From: Kineosporia succinea
Lineage (GTDB): Bacteria; Actinomycetota; Actinomycetes; Actinomycetales; Kineosporiaceae
Direction of reading: 5' to 3'
Assembly (NCBI RefSeq): GCF_030811555.1
Contig: NZ_JAUSQZ010000001.1
Location: 6,073,241-6,137,240 of the forward strand
DNA: 64,000 nucleotides
Shown here: piece by piece, positions 63,430 through 64,000 of the stretch
Layout of the letters: each line of letters opens with the position of its first letter
Numbering within the stretch: position 1 is the stretch's first letter
Position numbers and translations under genes: made by a program
The notes under the pieces: generated by a model
What the model saw: the letters and a program-made list of their open reading frames with translations, nothing else
What the model was told of the DNA's origin: nothing
The model's database searches: none

Positions 63430-64000
63430 ATGGACCAGCGGTACCCGGGACTCAGCCCGGATCAGATCCTGACCCTCGAAGCGTTCGCCGACACCGTGAT
63501 TCCCGGCCGGCGGCGCAGTGAGGACGACGTGGCGATCAGCGGGGTGCACGACACCCCGGGCGCGGTCGAGGCGGGGGCCCTGGACGTGCTCACCGACCCG
63601 GCCGCCGGACTCTCCGACGGGATCGGGGAGATGGCCGACCTGCTGCACGAGCGGGTGACCGAACTGATTCCGGCCGAACAGGTTCCGTCCCCGTCCGTGG
63701 TGGACGGCCGGGAGGTCCCGGTCTTCGTGCGGCTCACCTACGAGCAGCGCCGCCTGGTGGTCGCCGCGCTCACCGAGTCGTCGTACCCCGAACGCGAGAT
63801 CTGGTTCCTGGTGGCGCTGTTCGCGTACATGGCCTACGACAGCGCGCCGCACCTGGACACCGCCAAGGCCGTGCGGGACGGGCATCCGGGGCTCCTGCAG
63901 CTCGGTTTCGACCAGCCCGGCGACGACGGCCTCTGGCGCAACGACAAGCCCGGGTACGGCCGCCCGACCGCCCGGCCCCGGCCGGGGACCGACGAGAGAG
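63430..64000 (+). CDS. DUF5987-like protein (gluconate dehydrogenase subunit 3-like), cut by the right edge
   Basis: At least 190 residues; the frame is still open at the window end. LTLEAFADTVIPGRR, DTPGAVEAGALDVL and LTYEQRRLVV give the pattern of small partner subunits of GMC-type oxidoreductases (gluconate 2-dehydrogenase subunit 3-like; I recall it as DUF5987). No obvious twin-arginine signal. Enediyne clusters contain a conserved small protein next to an FAD oxidoreductase, and this could be that pair's first member (inference from memory). A GMC oxidoreductase gene is predicted just outside the window. Confidence 0.7.
   Translation, partial: MDQRYPGLSPDQILTLEAFADTVIPGRRRSEDDVAISGVHDTPGAVEAGALDVLTDPAAGLSDGIGEMADLLHERVTELIPAEQVPSPSVVDGREVPVFVRLTYEQRRLVVAALTESSYPEREIWFLVALFAYMAYDSAPHLDTAKAVRDGHPGLLQLGFDQPGDDGLWRNDKPGYGRPTARPRPGTDER

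Overview
The window is high-GC DNA with actinomycete gene style: GTG/TTG starts, GGAGG-type ribosome sites, tight ATGA/GTGA overlaps, a mycofactocin-coupled dehydrogenase and a StrR-type activator. I cannot name a genus from the sequence. I see no tRNA, rRNA, insertion sequence or CRISPR array.

Left part (1 to about 27.5 kb): an accessory region made mostly of small oxidoreductase or hydrolase genes paired with their own regulator. Examples are a MerR gene divergent from an NTF2-like/SDR pair, an HxlR gene divergent from an alpha/beta hydrolase, two TetR genes divergent from SDR genes, and an MmyB-like regulator between two SDR genes. It also holds a cut-off GMC oxidoreductase, a Ser/Thr kinase, a three-gene ABC exporter, bioY, a BLUF photoreceptor, and an arsenic module (arsN1-like acetyltransferase, arsR, arsM). 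Two genes are broken: a hydrolase with a one-base frameshift and a heavily deleted FAD monooxygenase.

Transition (27.8 to 32.3 kb): a CPA2 cation/proton antiporter, a PEP-utilising enzyme without an ATP-grasp domain, and a large FAD/NAD(P)-binding protein.

Right part (32.3 kb to the right edge): a biosynthetic gene cluster. It opens with homologues of the enediyne accessory proteins UnbV (secreted, FG-GAP/ASPIC), UnbU (RnfD-like membrane protein) and UnbL (DUF1702), followed by an AhpD-like protein. Next come an AraC regulator and a StrR-like activator, then a second DUF1702 gene fused by overlap to a P450. After them are an O-methyltransferase, a ferredoxin-reductase/P450 pair, an MFS exporter, a VOC protein and an epoxide hydrolase. 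The centre is a 1762-residue iterative type I PKS (KS-AT-DH-KR-ACP) of the 6-methylsalicylate/naphthoate type. It is divergent from an aryl-acid adenylating enzyme and a flavin halogenase. A FAD-linked oxidase, an alpha/beta hydrolase, a third P450 and a cut-off DUF5987-like gene finish the window.

My reading (inference): the PKS, ligase, halogenase, P450s and methyltransferase build and attach a chlorinated, hydroxylated, O-methylated aryl acid, while UnbV/U/L, the epoxide hydrolase and the DUF5987-like gene point to an enediyne core. The enediyne PKS (PKSE) and its thioesterase are not in the window; the cluster runs off the right edge, where they would be expected.
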